From Aliiroseovarius zhejiangensis (GTDB taxonomy: Bacteria; Pseudomonadota; Alphaproteobacteria; Rhodobacterales; Rhodobacteraceae): a DNA stretch of 64,000 bases. Of the stretch, positions 23,853 through 32,450 are shown piece after piece. The notes under the pieces are model-generated. The model did no database searches, was not told where the DNA came from, and worked only from the letters and a program-made list of their open reading frames with translations. Each line of letters starts with the position of its first letter. Position 1 is the first letter of the stretch. Position numbers and translations under genes: made by a program. Location: the NCBI RefSeq assembly GCF_014656375.1, contig NZ_BNCH01000003.1, forward strand, positions 310,001 to 374,000. The letters are read 5' to 3'.

Positions 23853-26465
23853 ATGTCCACAAAGGAAGAACGCGCGCTCAGCGAAGAAGAGCTACAGGAA
23901 CTGGTTGCCGCCAGCGATACCGGCGCCCGCAGCCCGCACGGGCCAGTGGGGTTGATGATCGCCGGGGTGGCCCTGACCTGGTCGATTTTTCAGGTGCTTC
24001 TGGCCTCGCCGGTGGCGCCATATATTTTGCCGGGCGATCTGATCAACAACTCGCGCCAGATCCACCTGGCCTTTGCGATCTTCCTGGCCGCGATGGCCTA
24101 TCCGTTGTTCAAATCCAGTCCGCGCGACCGGATCCCGTGGTATGACTGGATTTTCGGGGTCGGGGGCGCGCTGCTCGCGCTTTACGGCTATTTCTTTTAC
24201 GAGAAGATCGTCGGAAATGGCGGTCTGGCCGATGACACAGACGCCATCATCTCGCTGGTCGCACTGGGCTTTCTGTTTCTGGCTGCCTATCGCACGCTGG
24301 GTCCGGTGATGGTCGCCCTGGCAGTCGTTTTCCTGTTTTACGTCTTTTTCGGCTCGTCCGAGGTCGTGCCCGACCAGATCCGCTGGGCGGGTGCCAGTCT
24401 GCGCAAGGCGATGAGCCATATGTGGATCACGTCCGAAGGTGTCTTTGGTATCGCGCTGGGCGTATCCACCAAATTCGTGTTCCTGTTCGTGCTGTTCGGC
24501 GCATTGCTCGACCGGGCAGGGGCCGGGAACTATTTCATCAAAATGGCGTTTGGCGCGCTGGGCCACCTGCGCGGCGGACCGGCAAAAGCGGCGGTCGTGG
24601 GGTCGGCGGCGACGGGGCTGATCTCCGGGTCGTCCATCGCCAATGTCGTGACCACCGGCACCTTTACAATTCCGCTGATGAAGCGGGTGGGCTTCACCGC
24701 CGAAAAGGCCGGCTCGGTCGAGGTCGCGTCCTCGGTCAACGGGCAGATCATGCCACCCGTCATGGGCGCGGCTGCGTTCCTGATGGTGGAATATGTCGGC
24801 ATTTCCTATGTCGAGGTCATCACCCATGCCTTCCTGCCTGCGATCATCTCGTATATCGCGCTGGTCTATATCGTGCATCTTGAGGCGGTGAAGAACCGTA
24901 TGCCCACGATCGGCAACAAAGTCGTGTCGATGGGCAAGACCATCGGCGGCATGTTCGCCTTTTTCGCGGGCTTTGCGCTTCTGTGCTATGCCACGCAATA
25001 TCCAGTGGGGTGGATCGTGTCGCTGTTCCCGTCCGGGTCCGGCTGGATCCTGTCGATCCTGCTGGGGATCATCTATCTTGCCCTCATCTATCTGGCCGCA
25101 CAGGTGCCGGATCTTGAGCCGGACGACCCCAATGCCGAGGTGGTCGAACTGCCGGATGTGGCCAAGATTTACAAATCCGGGCTGTATTATCTGATGCCGA
25201 TCATCGTGCTGGTCTATTTCCTGATGATCGAACGCAAGTCCCCCGGCCTGTCGGCCTTCTGGGCGACCTTCCTGCTGTTCGGTATCCTGCTGACGCAGAA
25301 ACCGCTGAAGGCCATGTTCCGGGGCGAAGGCAATCCTGTGGGTCGGTTGCGCGACGGGGTGATGGACCTGATCGAAGGGATGATCGACGGCGCGCGCAAC
25401 ATGATCGGGATCGGTCTGGCAACTGCTACCGCAGGTATCATCGTGGGCACCGTATCGCTGACCGGGATCGGTCAGGTGATGGCGGACTTCGTCGAGTTTC
25501 TGTCCGGCGGCAACCTGATCCTGATGCTGATCTTCGTGGCAATCCTGTCGCTGATCCTTGGGATGGGGCTGCCGACCACGGCGAATTATATCGTCGTCTC
25601 CTCACTGATGGTGGGGGTCGTGGTCGAACTGGGTGCGCAATCGGGGCTGGTCGTGCCGTTGATCGCGGTGCACCTTTTCGTGTTCTATTTCGGGATCATG
25701 GCGGATGTGACGCCACCCGTGGGGCTGGCAAGTTTTGCCGCCGCCGCCGTCTCGGGGGGCGATGCCATCCGCACCGGTTTCACCGCGTTCTTCTATAGCT
25801 TGCGGACCGTGGCGCTGCCGTTTGTGTTCATCTTCAACACCGACCTGCTGCTGATTGACGTGACATGGGTGCAGGGCATTATCGTCTTTGTGGTCGCAAC
25901 GATCGGGATCCTTGTCTTTACGGCAGGAACCATGGGCTTTTTCCTGACCAAATCGCGGATCTGGGAAACCGTCGCCTTGCTGGTGGTGGCTTTTGCCCTG
26001 TTCCGTCCGGGCTTCTTCATGAACCAGATCCAGCCGCCCTTTGCCGAAATCCCGCCTGCGCAGTTTGCAACGGCGCTGGAGCAGGCCGCGCCGGGGGATC
26101 AGCTTCGCGCAGTGATCCGTGGCCCGGATTTCGACACACTGGACAGCAAGGATCTGACCGTGGTGTTGGATGTGCCCGAAGGGGATGACCCGCAAGCGCG
26201 TCTGGATGCGCTGGGCTTCATGATCCTGCCGGAAGGCGACACGATCCGGTTGGACGAACCGATGTTCGGCACTTTCCTGTCGGACAAACTGGCCTCGTTC
26301 GATTTTTATGGTGACGAGCCGGTTCAGATCGCGGCGGTTCAGGCGCCGTCCAATCAACTGCCGAAAGAACTGATCTTCATTCCCGCACTTCTGCTGCTGG
26401 CCCTCGTGGCCTTCCTGCAATCGCGTCGGGCGGAAGAGGAAACACCGCAAGGAGAACCGGCATGA
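23853..26465 (+). CDS. TAXI TRAP transporter permease, fused DctQM type with DUF3394
   Basis: An 870-residue membrane protein combining the small (4TMS) and large (12TMS) TRAP subunits. Residues about 30-170 carry the Q-like helices; from about 180 the M-like DctM domain follows (AAVVGSAATGLISGSSIANVVTTGTFTIPLMKR and GMGLPTTANYIVVSSLM). Residues about 740-845 are a soluble C-terminal domain resembling DUF3394 (LTVVLDVPEGDDPQARLDALGF), then a last helix. It takes substrate from the TAXI binding protein by sodium- or proton-coupled import. I start at ATG 23853 because AGGGAGGG precedes it. Its stop overlaps the Usp start. Confidence 0.93.
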   Translation: MSTKEERALSEEELQELVAASDTGARSPHGPVGLMIAGVALTWSIFQVLLASPVAPYILPGDLINNSRQIHLAFAIFLAAMAYPLFKSSPRDRIPWYDWIFGVGGALLALYGYFFYEKIVGNGGLADDTDAIISLVALGFLFLAAYRTLGPVMVALAVVFLFYVFFGSSEVVPDQIRWAGASLRKAMSHMWITSEGVFGIALGVSTKFVFLFVLFGALLDRAGAGNYFIKMAFGALGHLRGGPAKAAVVGSAATGLISGSSIANVVTTGTFTIPLMKRVGFTAEKAGSVEVASSVNGQIMPPVMGAAAFLMVEYVGISYVEVITHAFLPAIISYIALVYIVHLEAVKNRMPTIGNKVVSMGKTIGGMFAFFAGFALLCYATQYPVGWIVSLFPSGSGWILSILLGIIYLALIYLAAQVPDLEPDDPNAEVVELPDVAKIYKSGLYYLMPIIVLVYFLMIERKSPGLSAFWATFLLFGILLTQKPLKAMFRGEGNPVGRLRDGVMDLIEGMIDGARNMIGIGLATATAGIIVGTVSLTGIGQVMADFVEFLSGGNLILMLIFVAILSLILGMGLPTTANYIVVSSLMVGVVVELGAQSGLVVPLIAVHLFVFYFGIMADVTPPVGLASFAAAAVSGGDAIRTGFTAFFYSLRTVALPFVFIFNTDLLLIDVTWVQGIIVFVVATIGILVFTAGTMGFFLTKSRIWETVALLVVAFALFRPGFFMNQIQPPFAEIPPAQFATALEQAAPGDQLRAVIRGPDFDTLDSKDLTVVLDVPEGDDPQARLDALGFMILPEGDTIRLDEPMFGTFLSDKLASFDFYGDEPVQIAAVQAPSNQLPKELIFIPALLLLALVAFLQSRRAEEETPQGEPA

Positions 26466-26896
26466 GCAAGACAATTCTCTGCGCTGTCGACATCAACCGC
26501 CCCGAAGAGGAACGCGAGGTGCTGACCGTTGCGGCCAAGCTGGCCCGTATAGACGGTGCGCAATTGGACGTGATCACCGTCGTGCCGGATTTCGGCATGT
26601 CGGTGGTCGGAGCCTATTTTCAGGATCATCAGGTGGAACCGGTCAAGGAGCGCGCCAAAACGCTTCTGAAAGAGATGACAAAGGCCACGCTGGGGGCCGA
26701 GCAGGACGCCAAGGTGCGCCACATCGTGGCGGTCGGCACGGTCTATGAAGAGGTGCTGCGCATTTCGAAACTGGACAAGACCGATCTGATCGTGATCGGG
26801 GCGCACAGGCCGGACCTGAAGGATTACCTGCTTGGCCCGAATGCCGCCCGCGTGGTGCGCCATTCGGATTGTTCGGTCTACGTGGTGCGCCACTGA
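26462..26896 (+). CDS. Universal stress protein, UspF/UspG-like, coupled to TRAP transporter
   Basis: A 144-residue Usp that starts on the permease stop codon (ATGA). The C-terminal GAHRPDLKDYLLGPNAARVVRHSDCSVYVV is the UspF/G type of nucleotide-binding loop. A Usp encoded with a TRAP transporter is a recurrent arrangement; in Halomonas the TeaD Usp binds ATP and tunes the TeaABC transporter. The same role here is inference. It shares little sequence with the other Usp at 193-627, so the two are not a recent duplication. Confidence 0.93.
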   Translation: MSKTILCAVDINRPEEEREVLTVAAKLARIDGAQLDVITVVPDFGMSVVGAYFQDHQVEPVKERAKTLLKEMTKATLGAEQDAKVRHIVAVGTVYEEVLRISKLDKTDLIVIGAHRPDLKDYLLGPNAARVVRHSDCSVYVVRH

Positions 26897-26950
26897 TCCA
26901 TGCCTGCCACCCGGCGCCTCTGGGGTCGGGTGGACACAGCGCGCTGCCGA

Positions 26951-28402
26951 TCACCTGCGCTGGATCGACAACAAGGCCCGCAGCCCCCTGGCCCCGGCGT
27001 CAAAACGCAAGGTGCCGCCATGCTGTTGGGCCACCGTTGCCACGATGGTCAGACCCAGCCCGAACCCGGCAATGTTCATCGAGTTGTCGCCGCGCTCAAA
27101 CGGGGCCATCATGTGCTCGATTTCGGCGGCGGAGTAATCCGACCCCTCATCCTCGACAATGATCGTGGCGGTTTCGGCATCGGTGTGCAGCTCGACCATG
27201 GCGCGGCGTCCGTATTTCAGCGCGTTGTCGATCAGGTTCGAGATCGCCCGCTGAAGCGAGATGGGGCGCGCGGTGACCAGCACCCGGCGTTCATCCGGCA
27301 ACTGGCTGTGACCCCTGCGCGACATGAACACGGATGCCCCGCCCTCGATCACCACCGGGTCCTGATGCCGAAGCGATACCGGTCGACCGGTGTCCTGATA
27401 ATCGGCCACAAGGGCCTCGACCAGCGATGTCAGCGACAACTGGCGCGGTTCTTCGGCGTTGATTTCCGACCGCGTGTAAGTCAGCACGCTTTCAATCATA
27501 TCGGTCATCTGGTCGATATCCGCTTCCAGCTTGCCGCGCAGGTCGGCGTCGTCGATCAGGGCCGCGCGCAGCCTGAGCCGCGTGGCCGGGGTGCCCAGAT
27601 CGTGGCTAACCCCGGACAGCACCATGGCCCGCTGGGCCAGTTGCGCGCGCTCGGCCTGAAGGTGGGCGTTCACGGCGGCCACGATGTCGCGCAATTCAGC
27701 CGGGCCTTCGATCTCATAGCTTTCAGGACCGCCAAAGCGTCGGCGCACCCGAAGCGCCCGGGCGAACGTCTGGAAACTGGCGGTGGTGTTGGCCACATGG
27801 GTCAACAAGGCCGCCAGCGCGATTACCGCGGCCAGGGCGGCCGGCACGCGCAGATCGGGCGGGGCGGCATCGCAGCCCCAGACGGCGGCACCGTCGATGC
27901 GTTGCCAGGGTTTGTCGGCATAACGCGCGAAGATGATCGGCGTGCTGCAATAGGAGGCCAGAAGCCGGGTCACCTGGCCCAGACGCCCCGCCGGAATCGG
28001 ATCGCCGCGCACGACGATATCCGAGATCGGATAGACCAGTTCATTCGACACAATGCCAAGGGTCAGAACCGCGCGATCCGTCGGGGACGCGGGCCGGATC
28101 AGGATCGAGATATTGGTGACATAGGCGGGCCTCGGCGTGTCGGGCAGTCGCGCAAATTCGCCCCGCGTGGCCATCGCGGCATCGTCGGGTGTAAGCGGCG
28201 CAATCGTCACCCGGTCGCCGGGCGGCACATCCTGCCGCAGGGCTTCATAAATCGTGAACCCCGCCGCATAGGCTTGCGACAGGTGACGGTCCCAGGCGCG
28301 CACCGATCCCAGCCACAGCGTGGCCGCGATCATCCCGGCGGCAAAGGACAGCAGCACCCACGCCCCGCCAACCCGGCGCAGGGACAGCCCGCGCGACATC
28401 AC
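26951..28402 (-). CDS. Sensor histidine kinase (EnvZ-type) of OmpR two-component system
   Basis: A 483-residue inner-membrane kinase: helix 1 at about residues 12-32, a periplasmic sensor of ~150 residues, helix 2 at about 186-205, a HAMP linker, and the dimerisation domain with phospho-His267 in SHDLGTPATRLRLR. The ATPase domain has the N-box NLIDNALKYG and G-boxes DEGSDYSAAEIEH and FGLGLTIVATVAQQHGG. The usual DxGxG first G-box is DEGSD here. A GtrS-like role in sugar sensing is plausible because the pair is divergent from a sugar ABC transporter. It overlaps its response regulator by four bases. Confidence 0.92.
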   Translation of the reverse strand: MMSRGLSLRRVGGAWVLLSFAAGMIAATLWLGSVRAWDRHLSQAYAAGFTIYEALRQDVPPGDRVTIAPLTPDDAAMATRGEFARLPDTPRPAYVTNISILIRPASPTDRAVLTLGIVSNELVYPISDIVVRGDPIPAGRLGQVTRLLASYCSTPIIFARYADKPWQRIDGAAVWGCDAAPPDLRVPAALAAVIALAALLTHVANTTASFQTFARALRVRRRFGGPESYEIEGPAELRDIVAAVNAHLQAERAQLAQRAMVLSGVSHDLGTPATRLRLRAALIDDADLRGKLEADIDQMTDMIESVLTYTRSEINAEEPRQLSLTSLVEALVADYQDTGRPVSLRHQDPVVIEGGASVFMSRRGHSQLPDERRVLVTARPISLQRAISNLIDNALKYGRRAMVELHTDAETATIIVEDEGSDYSAAEIEHMMAPFERGDNSMNIAGFGLGLTIVATVAQQHGGTLRFDAGARGLRALLSIQRR

Positions 28403-29133
28403 GCGTCCTCGACCGAGACGTCAATCGCAAAGACGTATCCGGTGCCCCGTTCGGTGCGCAACATCTGCGGGTCTTTGGGGTTCTTTTCGATCTTTGATCG
28501 CAGCCGGCCCACCAGAACGTCAATCGCCCGCCCCGAGGCCTCGGGCTGGTCGCCTTCACCGGTCACGTCCAGGGCGGCGGCGATCTCGTCCCGGGTCAGG
28601 GGAATGTGGGGGTTGGCCAACATCACCTTCAACAGCGCGGTCTCACGTTGGGACAGGGCGACCTGAAACCCCTCGGGCGACACGATCTCATTGCGCTTTC
28701 CATCATAGACCCAACCGCCGAAACGAAATACGGACACCCGTCGACGATAGGCCAGCGACGGGGTGCGTTGGGCCCGCAACAACACGGCCCGCACCCGCGC
28801 CAAGAGAAGCTGTGGATTGAACGGCTTGGCGATATAGTCATCCGCCCCGACCTCGTATCCCGCCATGCGCTGATGATCGGCGGACAACGCCGACACCAGG
28901 ATGATCGGCACGTCCTGTTGGGCGCGCAGGCGGCCGCAGATCTCGACCCCGTTTTCATCCCCCAGCATCACATCCAGCAGGATCAGGTCGATGCGCCCGG
29001 CGTCCAGATGGCCCCTGATGTCACGTTCCGAGGCCGCGGGCAGGGCGACAAAGCCATTCTGGTGCAGAAACTGCGTCATCATCGACCGCATGTCGGCATC
29101 GTCATCGACAACAAGAAGGCGTGGGATGGTCAA
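28399..29133 (-). CDS. OmpR/PhoB-family response regulator
   Basis: A 244-residue response regulator: receiver domain (residues 5-120, acidic pair Asp11/Asp12, phospho-Asp54 in LILLDVMLGDENG, later Lys in YIAKPF) and a C-terminal winged helix (about 140-240, LSQRETALLKVMLANPHIPLTRDEI and RAIDVLVGRLRSKIEKNP). No ATG is available at the right place. I choose TTG at 29133 since LTIPRLLVVDDD is the natural beginning and a longer TTG start at 29214 would cover the repeat array. The kinase follows with ATGA coupling. Phosphorylated protein should bind the divergent gap upstream of the sugar transporter. Confidence 0.92.
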   Translation of the reverse strand: MTIPRLLVVDDDADMRSMMTQFLHQNGFVALPAASERDIRGHLDAGRIDLILLDVMLGDENGVEICGRLRAQQDVPIILVSALSADHQRMAGYEVGADDYIAKPFNPQLLLARVRAVLLRAQRTPSLAYRRRVSVFRFGGWVYDGKRNEIVSPEGFQVALSQRETALLKVMLANPHIPLTRDEIAAALDVTGEGDQPEASGRAIDVLVGRLRSKIEKNPKDPQMLRTERGTGYVFAIDVSVEDA

Positions 29134-29206
29134 TATGCACTCTCTTTTTTCTGGTTCAGGCAGGCGCGGCGGTTGGCTCGCTCTGTGCGCTCCCTGCTCC
29201 AGCCAA

Positions 29207-29253
29207 TGTAACAACAGGCAACAGAATCAAGGATTAGGTAACAAGCTGTAACA
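29207..29253. promoter_or_regulatory. Four 10-bp-phased GTAACA-type repeats, probable response-regulator sites
   Basis: Heptamers TGTAACA (29207), GGCAACA (29217), GGTAACA (29237) and TGTAACA (29247) lie on one face of the helix, at offsets 0, 10, 30 and 40. This is the layout expected for tandem binding of OmpR-type winged-helix dimers. They sit between the divergent response-regulator and sugar ABC genes, 128 bases before the binding-protein start. Confidence 0.6.
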
Positions 29254-29380
29254 GATTGGCCGAAAAACTGCATATCGCCGCGCGAGTGGCTGCGGTTGAC
29301 CGTTGCTGCGACTCGGCGCGCAGGCGCATGCTGACATCATCACCGCCAATGAGCGCGGCAGATTATGGGAGGATTTTTAG

Positions 29381-30625
29381 ATGAAAAGAACCGCTTTCGC
29401 GGCCGTGTCCGCGTTTGCCGTCATGGCAAGCAATGTTGCCGTGGCTGAACCGCAAGCCGAAGTGTTGCACTGGTGGACCTCGGGGGGTGAAGCCAAGGCT
29501 GTCGCTGTGCTGCAAGAGGAATTTGCCTCAAAGGGTGGCACCTGGACCGACATGCCCGTGGCCGGCGGCGGCGGCGATGCCGCCATGACCGCCCTGCGCG
29601 CCCGCGTGCTGGCTGGCAATGCGCCGACCGCCGTTCAACTGAAAGGCCCTGCCATTCAGGAATGGTACGAGGAAGGCGTGCTGGCCGATATCTCGTCCGT
29701 GGCGGACGCAAATGGCTGGGCCGAGGTGCTGCCGGAGTCAATTGCAAACCACATGAAGTGCGAAGGCACATGGTGCGCGGCCCCCGTGAACGTCCACCGG
29801 ATCGACTGGATCTGGGCAAATGCGGAGGTGCTTGAGGCCAACGGCATTACAATGCCGACCACGTGGGAGGAGTTCAATGCGGCAGCCGAGAAATTGCAGG
29901 CTGCCGGTGTGATCCCGCTGGCGCATGGCGGGCAGGCCTGGCAGGACGCCACCGTCTTTGAAGCCGTCGCGCTGGGTATACTTGGCCCGGAGGGGTTCAG
30001 GAAAGCCTTTGTCGATCTGGACGCCGACACGCTGACTTCGGATGGCATGGTCGCGGTGTTCGATCAGATGCGCAAGATGCGCAGCTATGTGGATGACAAC
30101 TTCTCGGGCCGCGACTGGAACCTGGCGACGGCCATGGTGATGAATGGCGAAGCCGCCTTCCAGATCATGGGCGACTGGGCCAAGGGCGAGTTTCTTGCCG
30201 CTGGCAAAGTGCCGGGCGAAGATTTCCTGTGCCAATCCACGCCGGGTGACGGGTTCCTGTACAACGTGGACAGCTTTGCCATGTTCAACGTGGATGGCGA
30301 CGACAAGAAAGCCGGGCAAGACCTGCTGGCCGAGCTGATCGTCGGTCAGAACTTCCAGAAGGTGTTCAACCTGAACAAAGGCTCGATCCCGGCCCGTGTC
30401 GACGTGGCACTGGATGAGTTTGACAGCTGCGCCCATACCTCGGCCGAGGATATGAACGCCAGCGCGGCCAACGGCTCGCTCCTACCCAGCTATGCCCATG
30501 GCATGGCGCTGCGCGGGGCGCAGGCCGGTGCGATCACCGATGTGGTGACGGCACATTTCAACTCGGACATATCGTCGGCTGACGCGGTCCAGATGCTGGC
30601 CGAAGCTGTCGCCAACAGCATGTAA
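29381..30625 (+). CDS. Sugar ABC transporter substrate-binding protein (family 1)
   Basis: A 414-residue periplasmic protein with a Sec signal ending near residue 22 (SNVAVA-E). The mature start LHWWTSGGEAKAVAVLQEEF and ARVLAGNAPTAVQLKG are typical of the glucose/mannose branch of extracellular solute-binding family 1, like Pseudomonas GtsA. It binds the sugar and hands it to the two permeases encoded next. The order binding protein - permease - permease - ATPase is complete. Control by the divergent two-component system is likely. A hairpin separates it from the first permease gene. Confidence 0.92.
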   Translation: MKRTAFAAVSAFAVMASNVAVAEPQAEVLHWWTSGGEAKAVAVLQEEFASKGGTWTDMPVAGGGGDAAMTALRARVLAGNAPTAVQLKGPAIQEWYEEGVLADISSVADANGWAEVLPESIANHMKCEGTWCAAPVNVHRIDWIWANAEVLEANGITMPTTWEEFNAAAEKLQAAGVIPLAHGGQAWQDATVFEAVALGILGPEGFRKAFVDLDADTLTSDGMVAVFDQMRKMRSYVDDNFSGRDWNLATAMVMNGEAAFQIMGDWAKGEFLAAGKVPGEDFLCQSTPGDGFLYNVDSFAMFNVDGDDKKAGQDLLAELIVGQNFQKVFNLNKGSIPARVDVALDEFDSCAHTSAEDMNASAANGSLLPSYAHGMALRGAQAGAITDVVTAHFNSDISSADAVQMLAEAVANSM

Positions 30626-30633
30626 ACCGACCC

Positions 30634-30666
30634 TTCGCCCCCGCCCGTTGTCGGGTCGGGGGTGAA
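30634..30666 (+). terminator. Intercistronic hairpin after the sugar-binding protein gene
   Basis: TTCGCCCCCGCCCG pairs with CGGGTCGGGGGTGAA (30652-30666) over most positions with a 4-base loop, 9 bases after the stop. There is no T-run. It likely reduces read-through into the permease genes or stabilises the binding-protein message. Confidence 0.5.
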
Positions 30667-30686
30667 ACCTTCGGGGGATCAAACAG

Positions 30687-31559
30687 ATGACAAAATGGCT
30701 GGAAACGCACCTGCCCAAGATGGTGCTAGCGCCCTCATTCATCGCTGTTTTGGTGTTTGTATACGGGTTCATTGCCTGGACGGCCTGGGTCTCGCTGACC
30801 CGCTCGCGCCTGCTGCCCAGATACGAGATCGAGGGCTTCATTCAATACAAGCGCCTGTTTGCCGCGCCGCGCTGGGACACGGCGATGAACAACCTGTTCA
30901 TCTTCGGCGCGCTGTTCATCATCATCGCGATGGTGCTAGGGCTGCTTCTGGCGATTCTGCTGGATCAGAAAATCCGCACCGAGGGCGTGATCCGCACGAT
31001 CTATCTTTACCCCATGGCGCTGTCGATGATCGTCACCGGCACCGCGTGGAAATGGATCCTGAACCCAGGGCTGGGGATCGAGGCCACCGTGCAGGGGTGG
31101 GGGTTCGAAGGGTTCTCATTCGATTGGCTCGTTGACCCGGACATGGCGATTTATACCATCGTGATCGCGGCGGTATGGCAAAGTTCGGGCTTCGTGATGG
31201 CCTTGTTTCTAGCCGGTCTGCGCTCGGTGGACGAGGAGATCATCAAGGCCGCGCAAGTGGACGGCATCCCCACCTGGCGCATCTATTCCGCGATCATCAT
31301 CCCGTCGATGGGGCCGATCTTCATGTCCGCGTTCATCGTGCTGGCCCACCTTGCGATCAAGAGCTTCGACCTTGTCATTGCCCTGACGGGCGGCGGGCCA
31401 GGATATGCGACCGATCTACCCGCAACCTACATGTACGCGATGGCCTTTTCACGCGGTGACATCGGTCAGGCGGCGAGTTCCGCCATGATCATGATGCTGG
31501 TCGTGTTCGCGATTGTCGTGCCTTACCTCTATTCGGAACTGCGAGCGAAAAATGACTGA
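30687..31559 (+). CDS. Sugar ABC transporter permease (MalF type)
   Basis: A 290-residue inner-membrane permease with six predicted helices and the binding-protein-dependent transport motif around residues 185-205 (EEIIKAAQVDGIPTWRIYSAIIIPS), the EAA loop that contacts the ATPase. It pairs with the next gene to form the membrane channel. Its stop lies inside the start region of the second permease (8-base overlap), so the two should be made in equal amount. Confidence 0.93.
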   Translation: MTKWLETHLPKMVLAPSFIAVLVFVYGFIAWTAWVSLTRSRLLPRYEIEGFIQYKRLFAAPRWDTAMNNLFIFGALFIIIAMVLGLLLAILLDQKIRTEGVIRTIYLYPMALSMIVTGTAWKWILNPGLGIEATVQGWGFEGFSFDWLVDPDMAIYTIVIAAVWQSSGFVMALFLAGLRSVDEEIIKAAQVDGIPTWRIYSAIIIPSMGPIFMSAFIVLAHLAIKSFDLVIALTGGGPGYATDLPATYMYAMAFSRGDIGQAASSAMIMMLVVFAIVVPYLYSELRAKND

Positions 31560-32445
31560 TCTTGCACATCCCCCCGCGCGCAAAAGCGGCGCATTCGGCA
31601 AGATTGTTCTGCGCTGGGTGCTGTACATCCTGCTGGGCCTCTTTGCGCTTTATTACCTGATGCCACTTTTTGTGATGGTCACGACCTCGCTGAAAAGCCT
31701 TGAGGAAATTCGCACCGGAAGCCTTGTGGCCCTGCCGCGCGAGGTCACGTTCGACGCGTGGAAAACCGCATGGTCCGGGGCCTGCACGGGCATCCAGTGC
31801 GAAGGGCTGCGGCCTTATTTCTGGAACTCTGTCCTGCTGGCGGTGCCCGCTGTCGCACTCTCGACCTTCATCGGGGCGCTGAACGGATATGTGGTGGCGC
31901 AATGGCGATTTCCCGGTGCGAACATCATCTTCTCTCTGATGCTGTTTGGCTGCTTCATCCCCTTTCAGGTGGTGTTGCTTCCCATGGCGCGCCTGTTGGG
32001 CCTGATGGGCATCGCGGGCACCATTCCGGGGCTGATCTTCGTCCACGTGATCTATGGCATCGGCTTTACGACACTGTTTTTCCGCAACTACTATGTTTCC
32101 ATTCCGTCCGAACTGACCAAAGCGGCCAAAGTGGATGGGGCAGGGTTTTTCCGTATCTTCTGGTCGATTTTCCTGCCACTCAGCCTGCCGATCATCGTTG
32201 TGACCGTGATTTGGCAGTTCACGCAGATCTGGAACGACTTCCTGTTCGGCGTGTCGTTCAGCCAGGCGGGCACGCAACCCGTGACCGTTGCCCTGAACAA
32301 CATCGTCAATTCGACCACCGGCGTTAAGGAATACAATGTCGACATGGCCGCAGCGATCATCGCCGCCGCCCCGACACTGCTTGTCTATATCGTCGCTGGC
32401 AAATACTTCATCCGCGGACTGACCGCGGGCTCTGTAAAGGGATAA
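31552..32445 (+). CDS. Sugar ABC transporter permease (MalG type)
   Basis: A 297-residue permease with six helices and the EAA motif (PSELTKAAKVDGAGFFRIFWSIFLPLSLP) near residues 185-210. I start it at ATG 31552, which overlaps the previous stop and gives MTDLAHPPARK with a basic cytoplasmic N-terminus. Together with the MalF-type partner it forms the translocation pathway for the sugar. The ATPase gene follows after five bases. Confidence 0.93.
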   Translation: MTDLAHPPARKSGAFGKIVLRWVLYILLGLFALYYLMPLFVMVTTSLKSLEEIRTGSLVALPREVTFDAWKTAWSGACTGIQCEGLRPYFWNSVLLAVPAVALSTFIGALNGYVVAQWRFPGANIIFSLMLFGCFIPFQVVLLPMARLLGLMGIAGTIPGLIFVHVIYGIGFTTLFFRNYYVSIPSELTKAAKVDGAGFFRIFWSIFLPLSLPIIVVTVIWQFTQIWNDFLFGVSFSQAGTQPVTVALNNIVNSTTGVKEYNVDMAAAIIAAAPTLLVYIVAGKYFIRGLTAGSVKG

Positions 32446-32450
32446 GACCG

